From Puteibacter caeruleilacunae (GTDB lineage Bacteria; Bacteroidota; Bacteroidia; Bacteroidales; Prolixibacteraceae): a stretch of DNA of 64,000 bases. A model generated the notes under the pieces. That model was not told where the DNA came from. It saw only the letters and a list, made by a program, of their open reading frames with translations, and made no database searches. The translations under genes were made by a program, and so were the position numbers. Positions 1 to 8,825 of the stretch are shown one piece after another. Every line of letters starts with the position of its first letter. Position 1 is the stretch's first letter. Where the stretch lies: assembly GCA_005217565.1 (NCBI GenBank), contig SJCO01000001.1:62001-126000 (forward strand). The letters are read 5' to 3'.

Positions 1-104
1 TTTATTGCGATTTAAAATACGATTGTCTCCATACCTGTCAATATTCTTTTAAAAAAAGATAAAATTCTTGTAATACCAGTTGATTGAATTTGTGTCATGC
101 TTAT

Positions 105-1160
105 ATGACAATGAAAATCTCACATTTAAATGACATTCCTGAAGAGATCAAAAGCTCTATTATTCATTATTTGAAGGGGAATTATTCTGATTGTAATGCG
201 GTTGAATTGGCTGCTTGGTTATCGGAAGATACTTCACATGAGAAGCTGTTTGAGCAATTTGTGCACTTGAAAAGTGGTGACGAAATACTGTTAGCTGAAA
301 AACGTTTTGATCCGGAAATAGGATGGGATGAGTTTAAGCGTAGACAAAGGGGGAGAAACTCATTAAAACCAAGGTCTATTGGTGTTTTACAGATCATGCG
401 TTATGCTGCGATTTTTATCATTGCATTGTGCTGTGGTGGCTATGGGATGTATTTATTACATGATTTGCAAGCTGAAACAAGTACGAGAATGGTAGAATAT
501 AAAATTCCTTATGGTTCTACGTCTGAGTTGACTCTTGCAGATGGAACAGTCGTGGAAATAAACTCAGGGACTTCCATTAAATATAACGAGGGCTTTGGTA
601 AAAGCAATAGAGATATAGACCTCAGTGGTGAGGCTTTTTTTCGTGTGGCAAAAAATGAGGAATTACCATTTGAAGTCCATGCTAAGAATATTACAGTAAG
701 GGCAGTTGGTACAGCTTTTAATGTTAAAGCTTACACTGAAGATTATACCGTAAAGACTATCTTATCAGAAGGTATTGTTGATGTGATCGATGTAAGAAGC
801 TCGAAAGTTCGATTGAAACCCAATCAGATGGCATTGTTTGATGAACGGAATAGTACGCTGCAAGTATCAGATGTAAATGCAGAGAAAGCAATTGCGTGGC
901 GTTCAGGACAATGGGAAGTTCATAATATGAATTTAGAGGAGCTAGTGTGTGTGCTTGCACGAAAATTCGATGTGAAATTTACCTTTAAAGATGAGGAAAT
1001 CAAGCATATGAAATTTGGTGGAACCATCAGAGGCAATGATTTGAAACAGATATTGAATGTCATATCTGCAACTGCTCCTATAGATTATAAGATTGATGAT
1101 AATGATATTGCTTTTTCTATAAGTCATGACAGACTAAGTGATTTTAATTTGCTGCAATAA
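105..1160 (+). CDS. FecR-type anti-sigma factor
   Basis: Single-pass inner-membrane anti-sigma factor of the FecR family (351 aa from this start). It would hold an ECF sigma factor inactive until the partner TonB receptor binds substrate. The N-terminal ~85 residues are cytoplasmic, a hydrophobic membrane segment lies near residues 98-118, a FecR domain follows (about 130-230, with the YGSTSELTLADGT and GEAFF motifs), and the C-terminal ~70 residues look like DUF4974. A TTG codon at 84 keeps the frame open, but ATG at 105 or 111 is a better start. The gene lies about 100 bp before a susC gene that has an STN domain, the usual arrangement for transmembrane sigma signalling. The partner sigma gene is not in the window and probably lies just upstream. 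Confidence 0.9.
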   Translation: MTMKISHLNDIPEEIKSSIIHYLKGNYSDCNAVELAAWLSEDTSHEKLFEQFVHLKSGDEILLAEKRFDPEIGWDEFKRRQRGRNSLKPRSIGVLQIMRYAAIFIIALCCGGYGMYLLHDLQAETSTRMVEYKIPYGSTSELTLADGTVVEINSGTSIKYNEGFGKSNRDIDLSGEAFFRVAKNEELPFEVHAKNITVRAVGTAFNVKAYTEDYTVKTILSEGIVDVIDVRSSKVRLKPNQMALFDERNSTLQVSDVNAEKAIAWRSGQWEVHNMNLEELVCVLARKFDVKFTFKDEEIKHMKFGGTIRGNDLKQILNVISATAPIDYKIDDNDIAFSISHDRLSDFNLLQ

Positions 1161-1260
1161 TGGATGAGGGATCCTGGCCAGATCTCTCTCTACAAGTTAG
1201 TATTGCATGTGCGAAAGGTTAATCCTTTTAATTAAGCTAAAACCAATTAAATCAAATTGT

Positions 1261-4200
1261 ATGAAACGAAAATGTAAGTTGTGGTCGGGGATTCGATTGA
1301 ATCAGCGAGGGATTATCCTTGCACTGATCATTTTATTCTTTTGTAGTAGTATCGAGAGTTTATCGGCTTCTGTACTTCAATTGGATAACAAGTTCTCAAT
1401 TCAGGTGAAAAATATGACTGTTAAAGAGGTCTTGAAGGAAATTGAAGAACAAAGTGATTATCGTTTTTTTTATAATGAGAATTTTGCTGTCCTACAGCGA
1501 GTTGTATCATTAGATGTGAAAGATGCTGAACTTGAGGTTGTGTTAAAAGACGTCTTTAAAGACTCAGATGTAACCTATAAGTTGATGGATGATAAAATGA
1601 TTACCATTACTCCAAAGGCTAAACCATCAAAACAGAATAAGTCTATTGAAAAGATTACTGGAAAAGTAACAGAAGCTTCAGGGGAGACTCTCCCTGGGGT
1701 ATCTATTGTGGTGAAAGGCACCACAATAGGTACTGTAACTGATTTTGATGGTAATTATGAGCTACTTAATGTACCAGATGATGCAGTGTTGGTCTTTTCT
1801 TTTGTGGGAATGAGAACCCAGGAGATAGCAGTGGGAAGCAATACTTCAATTGATATGGTTATGGAAGAAGATGCCATTGGTCTCGAGGAGGTGGTTGCTA
1901 TCGGATATGGTGTGACAAAAAAGAAAGACTTAGTATCGTCAGTATCGTCTGTGGAATCAGAAGTATTACAAAATCAGCCAACCCCTCGAATTGATCAGGC
2001 GTTACAAGGTCGTGCTTCAGGGGTGGAAGTAACCTCTAATAGCGGAGCTCCTGGTGCAGCTGCTACTATCCGGATTCGTGGAACAAGCTCCATTAATGGG
2101 AACAACAATCCATTATTCGTTATTGATGGTTTTATTGTTGGAACTGACTTTAATTTGAATAGTCTTAATGTTAATGATATAGAGTCAATTGAAGTGTTGA
2201 AAGATGCTACTGCGTTATCAATTTATGGTACACGTGGAGCTTCAGGAGTTATCTTGGTTAGTACGAAGAATGGTAAAAAAGCAAAAGGTGGAAAACCGAA
2301 TGTAAGTGTCAATCATTACTCATCTATTCAGAGTATGAATAATGAATTAGAGGTGCTTAGTGGACAAGATTATTTAGATTATAAAAATGAAGAAGCTAGA
2401 TTTGTTCCCGGATCAGATGGCTTTGGAGCTATCGATACTTCCATCGAATTGCCTTATCCTGAAGGTGGTGATTTTGCCAATACCGACTGGGTTGATTTAA
2501 TCTCTCAAACAGGATATATTCATAATACAGACGTATCGGTTGCAGGTAATGCTGAACATGTGAACTATTATCTTTCACTAAATCATTTTGACCAAGAGGG
2601 AGTTATTAAAAACTCAGGATTACAGAGATATTTATTCCGTTCTAACTTTGATTTTGATCTTGCAGATAAGTGGAGAGCAGGAGTTCGAATGAATGTGTCT
2701 CATGTAAAACAGGAAAATAATAAGGTTGACTTTAGTAAAGTTTTGTATAAGGTCCTTCCTATCCGATCAGTATATAATGAGGATGGTACTTACAATGGTA
2801 TTAATCCCCAAAGTGGTAGAGAGGAAAGTAATCCTGTTGCCGATGTTGCTCTCAGACAAGATCACCGTTTGGAAACAAGTTTGGTGGGAAATGGCTATGT
2901 TGAGTTTAAGCCAATTGAAGGAATGGTAATTAAATCTACCGTAGGTACAGAAATCACCAATTCTCGTAACAATAAATATTTACCAGGACAATTGCCTGAA
3001 AGACTTGAAGCTCAGCTAGGAGGTAGTGCAACCGTAAGTCAGAACCAAATACGCAGCTTCCTAAACGAGAATACAGCTAATTACAAAAAAGATTTTGATG
3101 ATCACTCTTTGACTGTTTTGGCCGGTATTACATGGCAGAAGCAAATTAAAGAAACATCCTGGATGTCTGCTACTGGTTTTGTTAATGATGCCGTTGGTTA
3201 TAACAATATTGCTATGGGATCTGATGCGTCTACTTTTCAGATGAAAACAAATTACGTACAGAGGACTTTCTTTTCGTTGTTGTCCAGAATAAATTACTCA
3301 TATAAAAGTAAATACCTGCTAACCTTAGTAGGCCGACGAGATGGTTCTTCAGTTTTTGAAGAGGGTAATAAGTTTGCCTTTTTCCCATCACTTGGTGCAG
3401 CCTGGAATGTTACGGAGGAAGATTTCATGAAATCTTTTGATAATATCTATAAATTGAAACTACGTGCAAGTTATGGTGTTGTGGGAGAACAAGGTGTACG
3501 TCCATACAATTCGTTGGCTACATTCGAAGGTACTAATACTTACTTTAATGAGGTGGTTGCCAATGGTGTAGTAATTGGTGCCTTGCCGAGTAGTGATTTA
3601 ACCTGGGAAACAACAAAACAATTTGATGTTGGTTTTGAATTGGGACTATATGATGGGCGTTTAAATTTTGAAGTAGATTATTATCAGAAAAGAACAAAAG
3701 ACCTGCTTCTTGAGCGAAAAGTGCCTGGCACAGTTGGTGATACTCAATTACAAAACATTGGTGAGATTGAAAATAAAGGAGTTGAGTTAGCTATAAACTC
3801 GGTGAATATCTCTAAAAAGAACCTTTCATGGGAGACTACCCTGACATTGTCGGCTAACCGCAATAAGGTTGTTGATCTTGGAGGTGCAGAGTTTATTGAT
3901 CTTGAGGGACCTTCTTATTCAAATGGATCTATACGCCTCCTACCTGGTCAGACTGTTCCTACTTTTGTTGGGGTTAAATATTTGGGAACATATAAGACTC
4001 GTCAGGAAATAATTGATGACAAAATGCAAGGAAAAGCTTTCTTGGGATCTCCGCGTTACGACGATCTTGACGATAATGGTGTTTTAAATGAGGAAGATAA
4101 GATTATCCTGGGAAGTCCTGAACCAGATCTTTATGGAGGTTTGCGTAATATGGTTACATGGAATAACTTTACTTTCGATATGTTTATTCAATTCTCTTTG

Positions 4201-4623
4201 GGTAACGATATTTTCAATGGATCGAATGCTACGGCTTTCTTTGGTAGGGGCGAAGAGAACCTTTCTACCAAGGTGGTTGATCGCTGGATTGAAGGAGTAA
4301 ACGAGACTTCTGATATTCCAAGGGCGGGAACATCAAAGAGTATTTTTAATCCTGTAAGTGATGTATGGATTGAAGATGGATCATTTGCTCGATTGAAATC
4401 CTTATCTGTTTCTTATAACTTACCTGTTAAGAAAATGGGCTTGGGTAAAGTGTTCAAGCAAGCTAAAGTAAATCTGACAGGAAACAATCTGCTGTTGATT
4501 ACTAATTTCTCACAAGGAGATCCTGAGGTAAGTAACTTCGGTGATGGATTGTCGCAAGGAGTTGCTGCAGGTTCTTATCCTTATACAACGTCATTCACAG
4601 CAGGTGTTACACTTGATTTTTAA
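1261..4623 (+). CDS. SusC-like TonB-dependent receptor with STN signalling domain
   Basis: Outer-membrane SusC/RagA-type importer for oligosaccharides (1120 aa). Order of parts: hydrophobic signal region ending about residue 36, STN (secretin/TonB short N-terminal) domain at about 47-100, carboxypeptidase-regulatory-like beta domain at about 132-202 (TGKVTEASGETLPGVSI), TonB-box-like EEVVAIGYG at about 209-217, plug domain to about 340, then the 22-strand barrel ending in an aromatic-terminated strand (TLDF). The open frame reaches back to 1207, but ATG at 1261 gives a basic N-terminus followed by the hydrophobic stretch. The STN domain and the FecR gene immediately upstream indicate that substrate binding is signalled to an ECF sigma factor. 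It is followed after 18 bp by its SusD partner. Confidence 0.95.
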   Translation: MKRKCKLWSGIRLNQRGIILALIILFFCSSIESLSASVLQLDNKFSIQVKNMTVKEVLKEIEEQSDYRFFYNENFAVLQRVVSLDVKDAELEVVLKDVFKDSDVTYKLMDDKMITITPKAKPSKQNKSIEKITGKVTEASGETLPGVSIVVKGTTIGTVTDFDGNYELLNVPDDAVLVFSFVGMRTQEIAVGSNTSIDMVMEEDAIGLEEVVAIGYGVTKKKDLVSSVSSVESEVLQNQPTPRIDQALQGRASGVEVTSNSGAPGAAATIRIRGTSSINGNNNPLFVIDGFIVGTDFNLNSLNVNDIESIEVLKDATALSIYGTRGASGVILVSTKNGKKAKGGKPNVSVNHYSSIQSMNNELEVLSGQDYLDYKNEEARFVPGSDGFGAIDTSIELPYPEGGDFANTDWVDLISQTGYIHNTDVSVAGNAEHVNYYLSLNHFDQEGVIKNSGLQRYLFRSNFDFDLADKWRAGVRMNVSHVKQENNKVDFSKVLYKVLPIRSVYNEDGTYNGINPQSGREESNPVADVALRQDHRLETSLVGNGYVEFKPIEGMVIKSTVGTEITNSRNNKYLPGQLPERLEAQLGGSATVSQNQIRSFLNENTANYKKDFDDHSLTVLAGITWQKQIKETSWMSATGFVNDAVGYNNIAMGSDASTFQMKTNYVQRTFFSLLSRINYSYKSKYLLTLVGRRDGSSVFEEGNKFAFFPSLGAAWNVTEEDFMKSFDNIYKLKLRASYGVVGEQGVRPYNSLATFEGTNTYFNEVVANGVVIGALPSSDLTWETTKQFDVGFELGLYDGRLNFEVDYYQKRTKDLLLERKVPGTVGDTQLQNIGEIENKGVELAINSVNISKKNLSWETTLTLSANRNKVVDLGGAEFIDLEGPSYSNGSIRLLPGQTVPTFVGVKYLGTYKTRQEIIDDKMQGKAFLGSPRYDDLDDNGVLNEEDKIILGSPEPDLYGGLRNMVTWNNFTFDMFIQFSLGNDIFNGSNATAFFGRGEENLSTKVVDRWIEGVNETSDIPRAGTSKSIFNPVSDVWIEDGSFARLKSLSVSYNLPVKKMGLGKVFKQAKVNLTGNNLLLITNFSQGDPEVSNFGDGLSQGVAAGSYPYTTSFTAGVTLDF

Positions 4624-4641
4624 CCGTAAATTCTATTGAAA

Positions 4642-6174
4642 ATGAAAACAAGTAACAGATTTATACTATATATTATATTGGTCGTTGGCTTTCTTGGTTC
4701 TTGTAGTGATTATCTGGATGAGGATTCAAGAAGTGAATTGACTACTGAGAGTTTCTTTAATACCGATAATGAAGCCATGCTGGCTGTTAATGGGCTTTAT
4801 CGTTTGCTTCACACTAAAGCGTTATACAAAGATGTAGGTCTTGATAAGTTCTATTTGCATGGAGCTGATGAAGTGGCTGCAAACAGAAATGAGGATGGTA
4901 TTGTGCATAATTATACATGGAACGAAACCGCACCCTTTATTTATGATACCTATAAGGATTTATATACAGTTGCTCGTAACTGTGCATTATTTATTGATGC
5001 CATTGATGGGAATGAAAAATTATCTGTATCAGTGCGTGATCAGGCTTTAGGTGAAGCTTTGTTTATACGAGCTCTTACCTATTATCATCTGACTAATATC
5101 TGGGGGGATGTTCCTTATTTTAGATCGCTTCCAACAACTGATGAGTTGGCAACAATTACAAGAACCGATAAGCAGGTTATTCGTGATGAAATGAAAGTTG
5201 ATTTAGCTAAGGCTTTTGAATTATTACCTACTGTGTATAATGGAGCTAATTTAGGACGTGCCACCAAGTGGGCTGCAGCAACTCTGAAAGCTAAGTTCCA
5301 TATGATGGATGAGGAATGGCAACAGATGCGAGATGAATGTTTGAAGGTTATTAATGGTGGAGATCATAGCCTACTTAACGATTATGCTGCTGTTTTTGAT
5401 CAGTCAGATCCTACAGACCAGTATAATGCAGAGATTGTCTTTGCAGTTGATTTTACAGGACGAGATGCTGTCATTAGTGATATGAAATCTACAAGGGTGA
5501 ATCATTATACACCTCGAATTATCAAAGATGAGCCAGCAGACAAGTCACAGTTGAATGCCTTTAAAGCTGCTTTGGCCGAACGTAATGAGAATATGCGTGG
5601 TTATGGAAAAGCTGTGCCACTTCCGGAAATTGCAGATCAGTCAAATTGGGAAGATGGAGATTTGCGTTATGATGTGGCTATTACACAAGAGTATTTAGGT
5701 TTTGCATTGAAGTTTCCTTATTACCAGAAGATGTGGAATCTTGATCAAATTTATTCTCCAAGAAGTAATTCACCCAATAACTATGTGGTATTCCGATTGG
5801 CTGATGTATATCTAATGGCGGCTGAGGCCGAGAATGAGTTGGATGGTCCAGCTAATGCATATCAGTACGTGAATGAAGTTAGAAAACGTGCTTTCGATCC
5901 TGAAAAACCTTGGAGTGGAATGACTCAAGGAGAATTCAGACTAAAACTACGCGATGAACGTAAGTTTGAATTGTGTGGTGAAGGAGGTCGACGAATGGAT
6001 CTTGTTCGATGGGGGATTTTAGTCGAAACAGTTAAAACTACTGTGCATCGTTCATTCAATAATCCTCAAGATAATATTGAAGAGAAGCATAATTTATATC
6101 CAATACCAGAAGAGGAAATACTATTGAATTCACACCTTTTAGATACTGATCCAACAAATAACGGATGGAGATAA
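4642..6174 (+). CDS. SusD/RagB-like surface glycan-binding lipoprotein
   Basis: Cell-surface lipoprotein (510 aa) expected to cap the SusC barrel and capture glycan. The start is ATG at 4642 rather than the TTG two codons earlier. The N-terminus has a short hydrophobic stretch and lipobox ending FLGSC, with Cys21 as the lipidation site, followed by an acidic DYLDED stretch typical of surface-exported Bacteroidota lipoproteins. The SusD-like N-terminal domain with TPR helices and the RagB/SusD C-terminal domain (FRLADVYLMAAEAEN, then the RRMDLVRWG region) are both recognisable. It lies 18 bp after susC and is followed by a strong terminator. Neighbouring heparinase and sulfatase genes suggest a glycosaminoglycan ligand, which is inference. 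Confidence 0.94.
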   Translation: MKTSNRFILYIILVVGFLGSCSDYLDEDSRSELTTESFFNTDNEAMLAVNGLYRLLHTKALYKDVGLDKFYLHGADEVAANRNEDGIVHNYTWNETAPFIYDTYKDLYTVARNCALFIDAIDGNEKLSVSVRDQALGEALFIRALTYYHLTNIWGDVPYFRSLPTTDELATITRTDKQVIRDEMKVDLAKAFELLPTVYNGANLGRATKWAAATLKAKFHMMDEEWQQMRDECLKVINGGDHSLLNDYAAVFDQSDPTDQYNAEIVFAVDFTGRDAVISDMKSTRVNHYTPRIIKDEPADKSQLNAFKAALAERNENMRGYGKAVPLPEIADQSNWEDGDLRYDVAITQEYLGFALKFPYYQKMWNLDQIYSPRSNSPNNYVVFRLADVYLMAAEAENELDGPANAYQYVNEVRKRAFDPEKPWSGMTQGEFRLKLRDERKFELCGEGGRRMDLVRWGILVETVKTTVHRSFNNPQDNIEEKHNLYPIPEEEILLNSHLLDTDPTNNGWR

Positions 6175-6199
6175 GTCTAATTTAATGTTACCATAAAAG

Positions 6200-6246
6200 C
6201 AAGCGGATAGTCAAATATTATTTGAATCTATTCGCTTGTTTTTTTT
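6200..6246 (+). terminator. Intrinsic terminator after susD
   Basis: Long stem starting CAAGCGGATAG and returning as CTATTCGCTTG (6200-6238) with extra pairing of TCAAAT/ATTTGA inside, followed by a run of eight T (6239-6246). It closes the fecR-susC-susD unit 26 bp after the susD stop. Confidence 0.85.
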
Positions 6247-6828
6247 GTGTTTCCTCCTCGTAGTTCGATTAACGCCTCACAGTTTCAGCATTGTTATTAC
6301 AGTGGTGGTATTTTTTTAGCAACAGAGGTTTTATAACAAAATATAGTTATTGAATTAGCATGCTGTCCTCTATGGCGTAGCTAATATCTGTAGCAATTGT
6401 ATGGTATCCATCCAATTTATCATTGGGCTACATCAGCGCTCTCCTAAACCTGAAGTGGTGTTGATACCTTCGCATACGTATTGGCCTCCTGAAAAAGGTG
6501 ATTGATTTAGCAGCTGTTGGTTAGTAAAACTGGGAAGCTGAGAGCTCTGCTCGAAGATCACCCAGTTGCACTTAGCAACAGCAATAAATCGATTGCTTTT
6601 TTCAGGCAGCCTTGACCTTTTTGCTTCCGTTTTTGGGGTAAGCCAAAAATGAAGGCCCGTCCGGCAGGACAACTTTGCGTTATGCCAAAAATGCAAGCCT
6701 CATTCGGCTGGAGAACAAAAGAGAACAGGCTCTTTTCAATAAAATTAATCGATAATTCAACAAAAGTGAAACCCAAAGAGGCCGTAGATGGTTTACTTTG
6801 AGATACCAATGTAAATAATTTAAAAGTT
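6247..6828. other. 580-bp intergenic region with hairpin and possible decayed reading frame
   Basis: No intact gene is supported here. Three things stand out. The reverse strand of about 6360-6420 reads as a protein-like C-terminus (KLDGYHTIATDISYAIEDSM, then a stop) that is out of frame with an open stretch further upstream at 6433-6696, as in a decayed gene or element. A strong hairpin lies at 6623-6656. The block at about 6650-6720, containing GGCCCGTCCGGCAGGAC, looks like a dispersed intergenic repeat. A promoter for the downstream sulfatase and heparinase genes must lie here, but no canonical -7 box is obvious. Confidence 0.4.
6623..6656. repeat. 14-bp-stem hairpin, probable dispersed intergenic repeat
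   Basis: GCTTCCGTTTTTGG (6623-6636) pairs with CCAAAAATGAAGGC (6643-6656) around the loop GGTAAG, with one mismatch and two G-T wobbles. It is followed by GGCCCGTCCGGCAGGAC and by a second copy of the sub-motif GCCAAAAATG at about 6684. There is no T tract on either side, so it is not a simple terminator. A loosely related AGCCCGTCGGCTGGC block occurs near 19610. Confidence 0.5.
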
Positions 6829-8817
6829 ATGCGATTTATATTTCTATTACTTATTGTTGTGGTATTTTCAGGATGCCAGGGGAAGTCGGCGAAGACACCC
6901 GACAAACCAAATATTTTATGGCTAGTTCTTGAAGATACCAGTCCTCATCAATTTGGTTGCTATGGAAGCAAAGATGTAAATACCCCAGAGATTGATCAGT
7001 TAGCCGAGAAAGGTATTCGATTTGTAAATGCTTCGTCGAATGCTCCTCATTGTTCCGCTGCCCGATCAAGTTTGATTACCGGATGTTATGCCACCACTTA
7101 TGGTATGGATATTCATCGTGAGGACTATGATACTCCCGATGATATTTTCTACCCTCAGTATATGCGCAAGGCAGGGTATTTTTGTACCAATAACGATAAA
7201 ACCGATTACAATAGTACAATCGATAACAAGTCGATTTGGGATGAGTGCAGCAAGAGTGCCAGCTATAATAGTTCGGCGAGAAAACCAGGACAGCCTTTCT
7301 TTGCTGTGTTTAATACCAGCGCAACACACATGGGATTGGTGAGAACCATTACCACACAAGGGCGACCAGATTTTAAGAAGGATGGTATTAATGAAGATGA
7401 TATTTTTCTTCCTGCTCATGTGCCCGATCTTCCTAATGTTCGTTCAGATGAAGCCTATGAGTTAAAGAATTCTCAGGAGTCGAGTAAGTGGGCACAATCA
7501 TTTCTTGATGATCTTGAGGCTAAAGGGTTGGCTGAAAATACAATCGTATTCTTCTATAGCGATCATGGTGGTTGTCTTCCTCGCGGAAAGGGAACTCCTT
7601 TCGAGACGGGATTGCGTGTACCTTTAATTATTTATGTCCCACCAGCATGGCAGGAGCGCTTAGGTGTTGAAGGAGGTATTGTTGATACTCGATTGGTTAG
7701 TTTCGTTGATTTCGCACCAACAATTTTGAGTCTTGCTGGAGTTGAGGCACCTGATTTTATGCAGGGAAAAGCTTTTATGGGTAAATACGCCAAAGAAACA
7801 CCTAAATATCAGTTCGGTTTTAGAAGTAATCAAGAGAATTACCACTATGATCCATGTCGCACCGTTATGGATGGTCGTTACAAGTATATTCGTAACTATG
7901 TTCCTCACAAACCATTCTGTCTGCGCAACCTATATCAATGGGGAATGCCGGCTAATCAAGCTTGGGATAACTATGTGATGTCGGGAAAATGTGATAACAA
8001 AGATTGGATGCTTCCTTTTAAGCCAAAGTCGGCTGAGATGCTTTTCGATCTTGAAAATGATCCGTGGGAGTTGAAGAATCTTGCCGAAGATTCATTTCTG
8101 CAGGATAAGTTGAAAGAGTTTAGAGGGGCCTTGAAGAATCATGTTCGTGAGACAAAAGACTTGGGATTTGTCGTGCGAGGATTGAGAAAAAAGCCTGAGG
8201 GTCTGTACAACTGGGTACGTACTGAAAAGTTTCCTTTGGAAGAGCTAATCGCAGCAGCTGAATTGGCAGGAATTGCTGAGGCTAAAGATAAGGGTAAACT
8301 ACTGGAGATGCTAAAAAGTCCTTATCCTGAAATACGCTATTGGGGAGCTGTAGGTTTTTGTACACTTGGGGCTCAACAGAAATTGAATAAATGTCCTAAA
8401 GAATTGATTAAAGCGATTGATGATGATAGTGATCAGGTTGCATGTGCAGCAGCTGAAGCAGCTTGTTATTTAGGTGCTTTTGATAAAGGATGCAATAAAC
8501 TGATTACCCTTTTTAAGAATAACTTTAATCTGGCGTATTCTTCACTGGAGACCTTAAGCTGGTATCCTGAACAGAAAAAGCAAATGATGAAATGCTTACC
8601 TGTTTTTAAAGCGATGAATGATGAACAAAATAAGGTTGAACAGGATAGAATGGGACTTGGATTAAAGATTCGTTCAGTTTTGGTTAATCTTGATGCATTA
8701 CCGATCTCAAAACTTTATACCGAAAAGGATATTAAAGACGGTATCAATAAGAATAAGAAAGGACGTAAATTCTTATACGCAACGCAGATTAATAAAATGA
8801 TTGAAGATAAAAAATAA
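6829..8817 (+). CDS. S1-family sulfatase (heparan N-/O-sulfatase-like) lipoprotein
   Basis: Formylglycine-dependent sulfatase (662 aa) with lipoprotein signal (VFSGC, Cys16). The core carries the C-S-A-A-R signature with Cys75 as the formylglycine precursor, the metal-site strand NILWLVLED near residues 28-36, and SDHGG for the second metal motif. An ED pair replaces the usual DD; as I recall this is seen in the S1_8 group, which contains heparan N-sulfatase-like enzymes. The last ~200 residues are helical and HEAT-like. The section between the formylglycine site and SDHGG seems shorter than in typical relatives. It lies 8 bp before heparinase II, so desulfation of heparin/heparan sulfate fragments is the likely role. 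The exact sulfate position is not determinable here. Confidence 0.88.
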   Translation: MRFIFLLLIVVVFSGCQGKSAKTPDKPNILWLVLEDTSPHQFGCYGSKDVNTPEIDQLAEKGIRFVNASSNAPHCSAARSSLITGCYATTYGMDIHREDYDTPDDIFYPQYMRKAGYFCTNNDKTDYNSTIDNKSIWDECSKSASYNSSARKPGQPFFAVFNTSATHMGLVRTITTQGRPDFKKDGINEDDIFLPAHVPDLPNVRSDEAYELKNSQESSKWAQSFLDDLEAKGLAENTIVFFYSDHGGCLPRGKGTPFETGLRVPLIIYVPPAWQERLGVEGGIVDTRLVSFVDFAPTILSLAGVEAPDFMQGKAFMGKYAKETPKYQFGFRSNQENYHYDPCRTVMDGRYKYIRNYVPHKPFCLRNLYQWGMPANQAWDNYVMSGKCDNKDWMLPFKPKSAEMLFDLENDPWELKNLAEDSFLQDKLKEFRGALKNHVRETKDLGFVVRGLRKKPEGLYNWVRTEKFPLEELIAAAELAGIAEAKDKGKLLEMLKSPYPEIRYWGAVGFCTLGAQQKLNKCPKELIKAIDDDSDQVACAAAEAACYLGAFDKGCNKLITLFKNNFNLAYSSLETLSWYPEQKKQMMKCLPVFKAMNDEQNKVEQDRMGLGLKIRSVLVNLDALPISKLYTEKDIKDGINKNKKGRKFLYATQINKMIEDKK

Positions 8818-8825
8818 GAGAACCT

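Noticed and set aside
84-104. TTG start that lengthens FecR by seven residues
   Set aside because: ATG at 105 or 111 gives a normal FecR N-terminus without a rare start codon.
6433-6696. Minus-strand 87-codon open frame in the susD-sulfatase gap
   Set aside because: No recognisable domain, composition biased by the hairpin repeat, and no promoter. Kept only as a possible decayed remnant in the findings.
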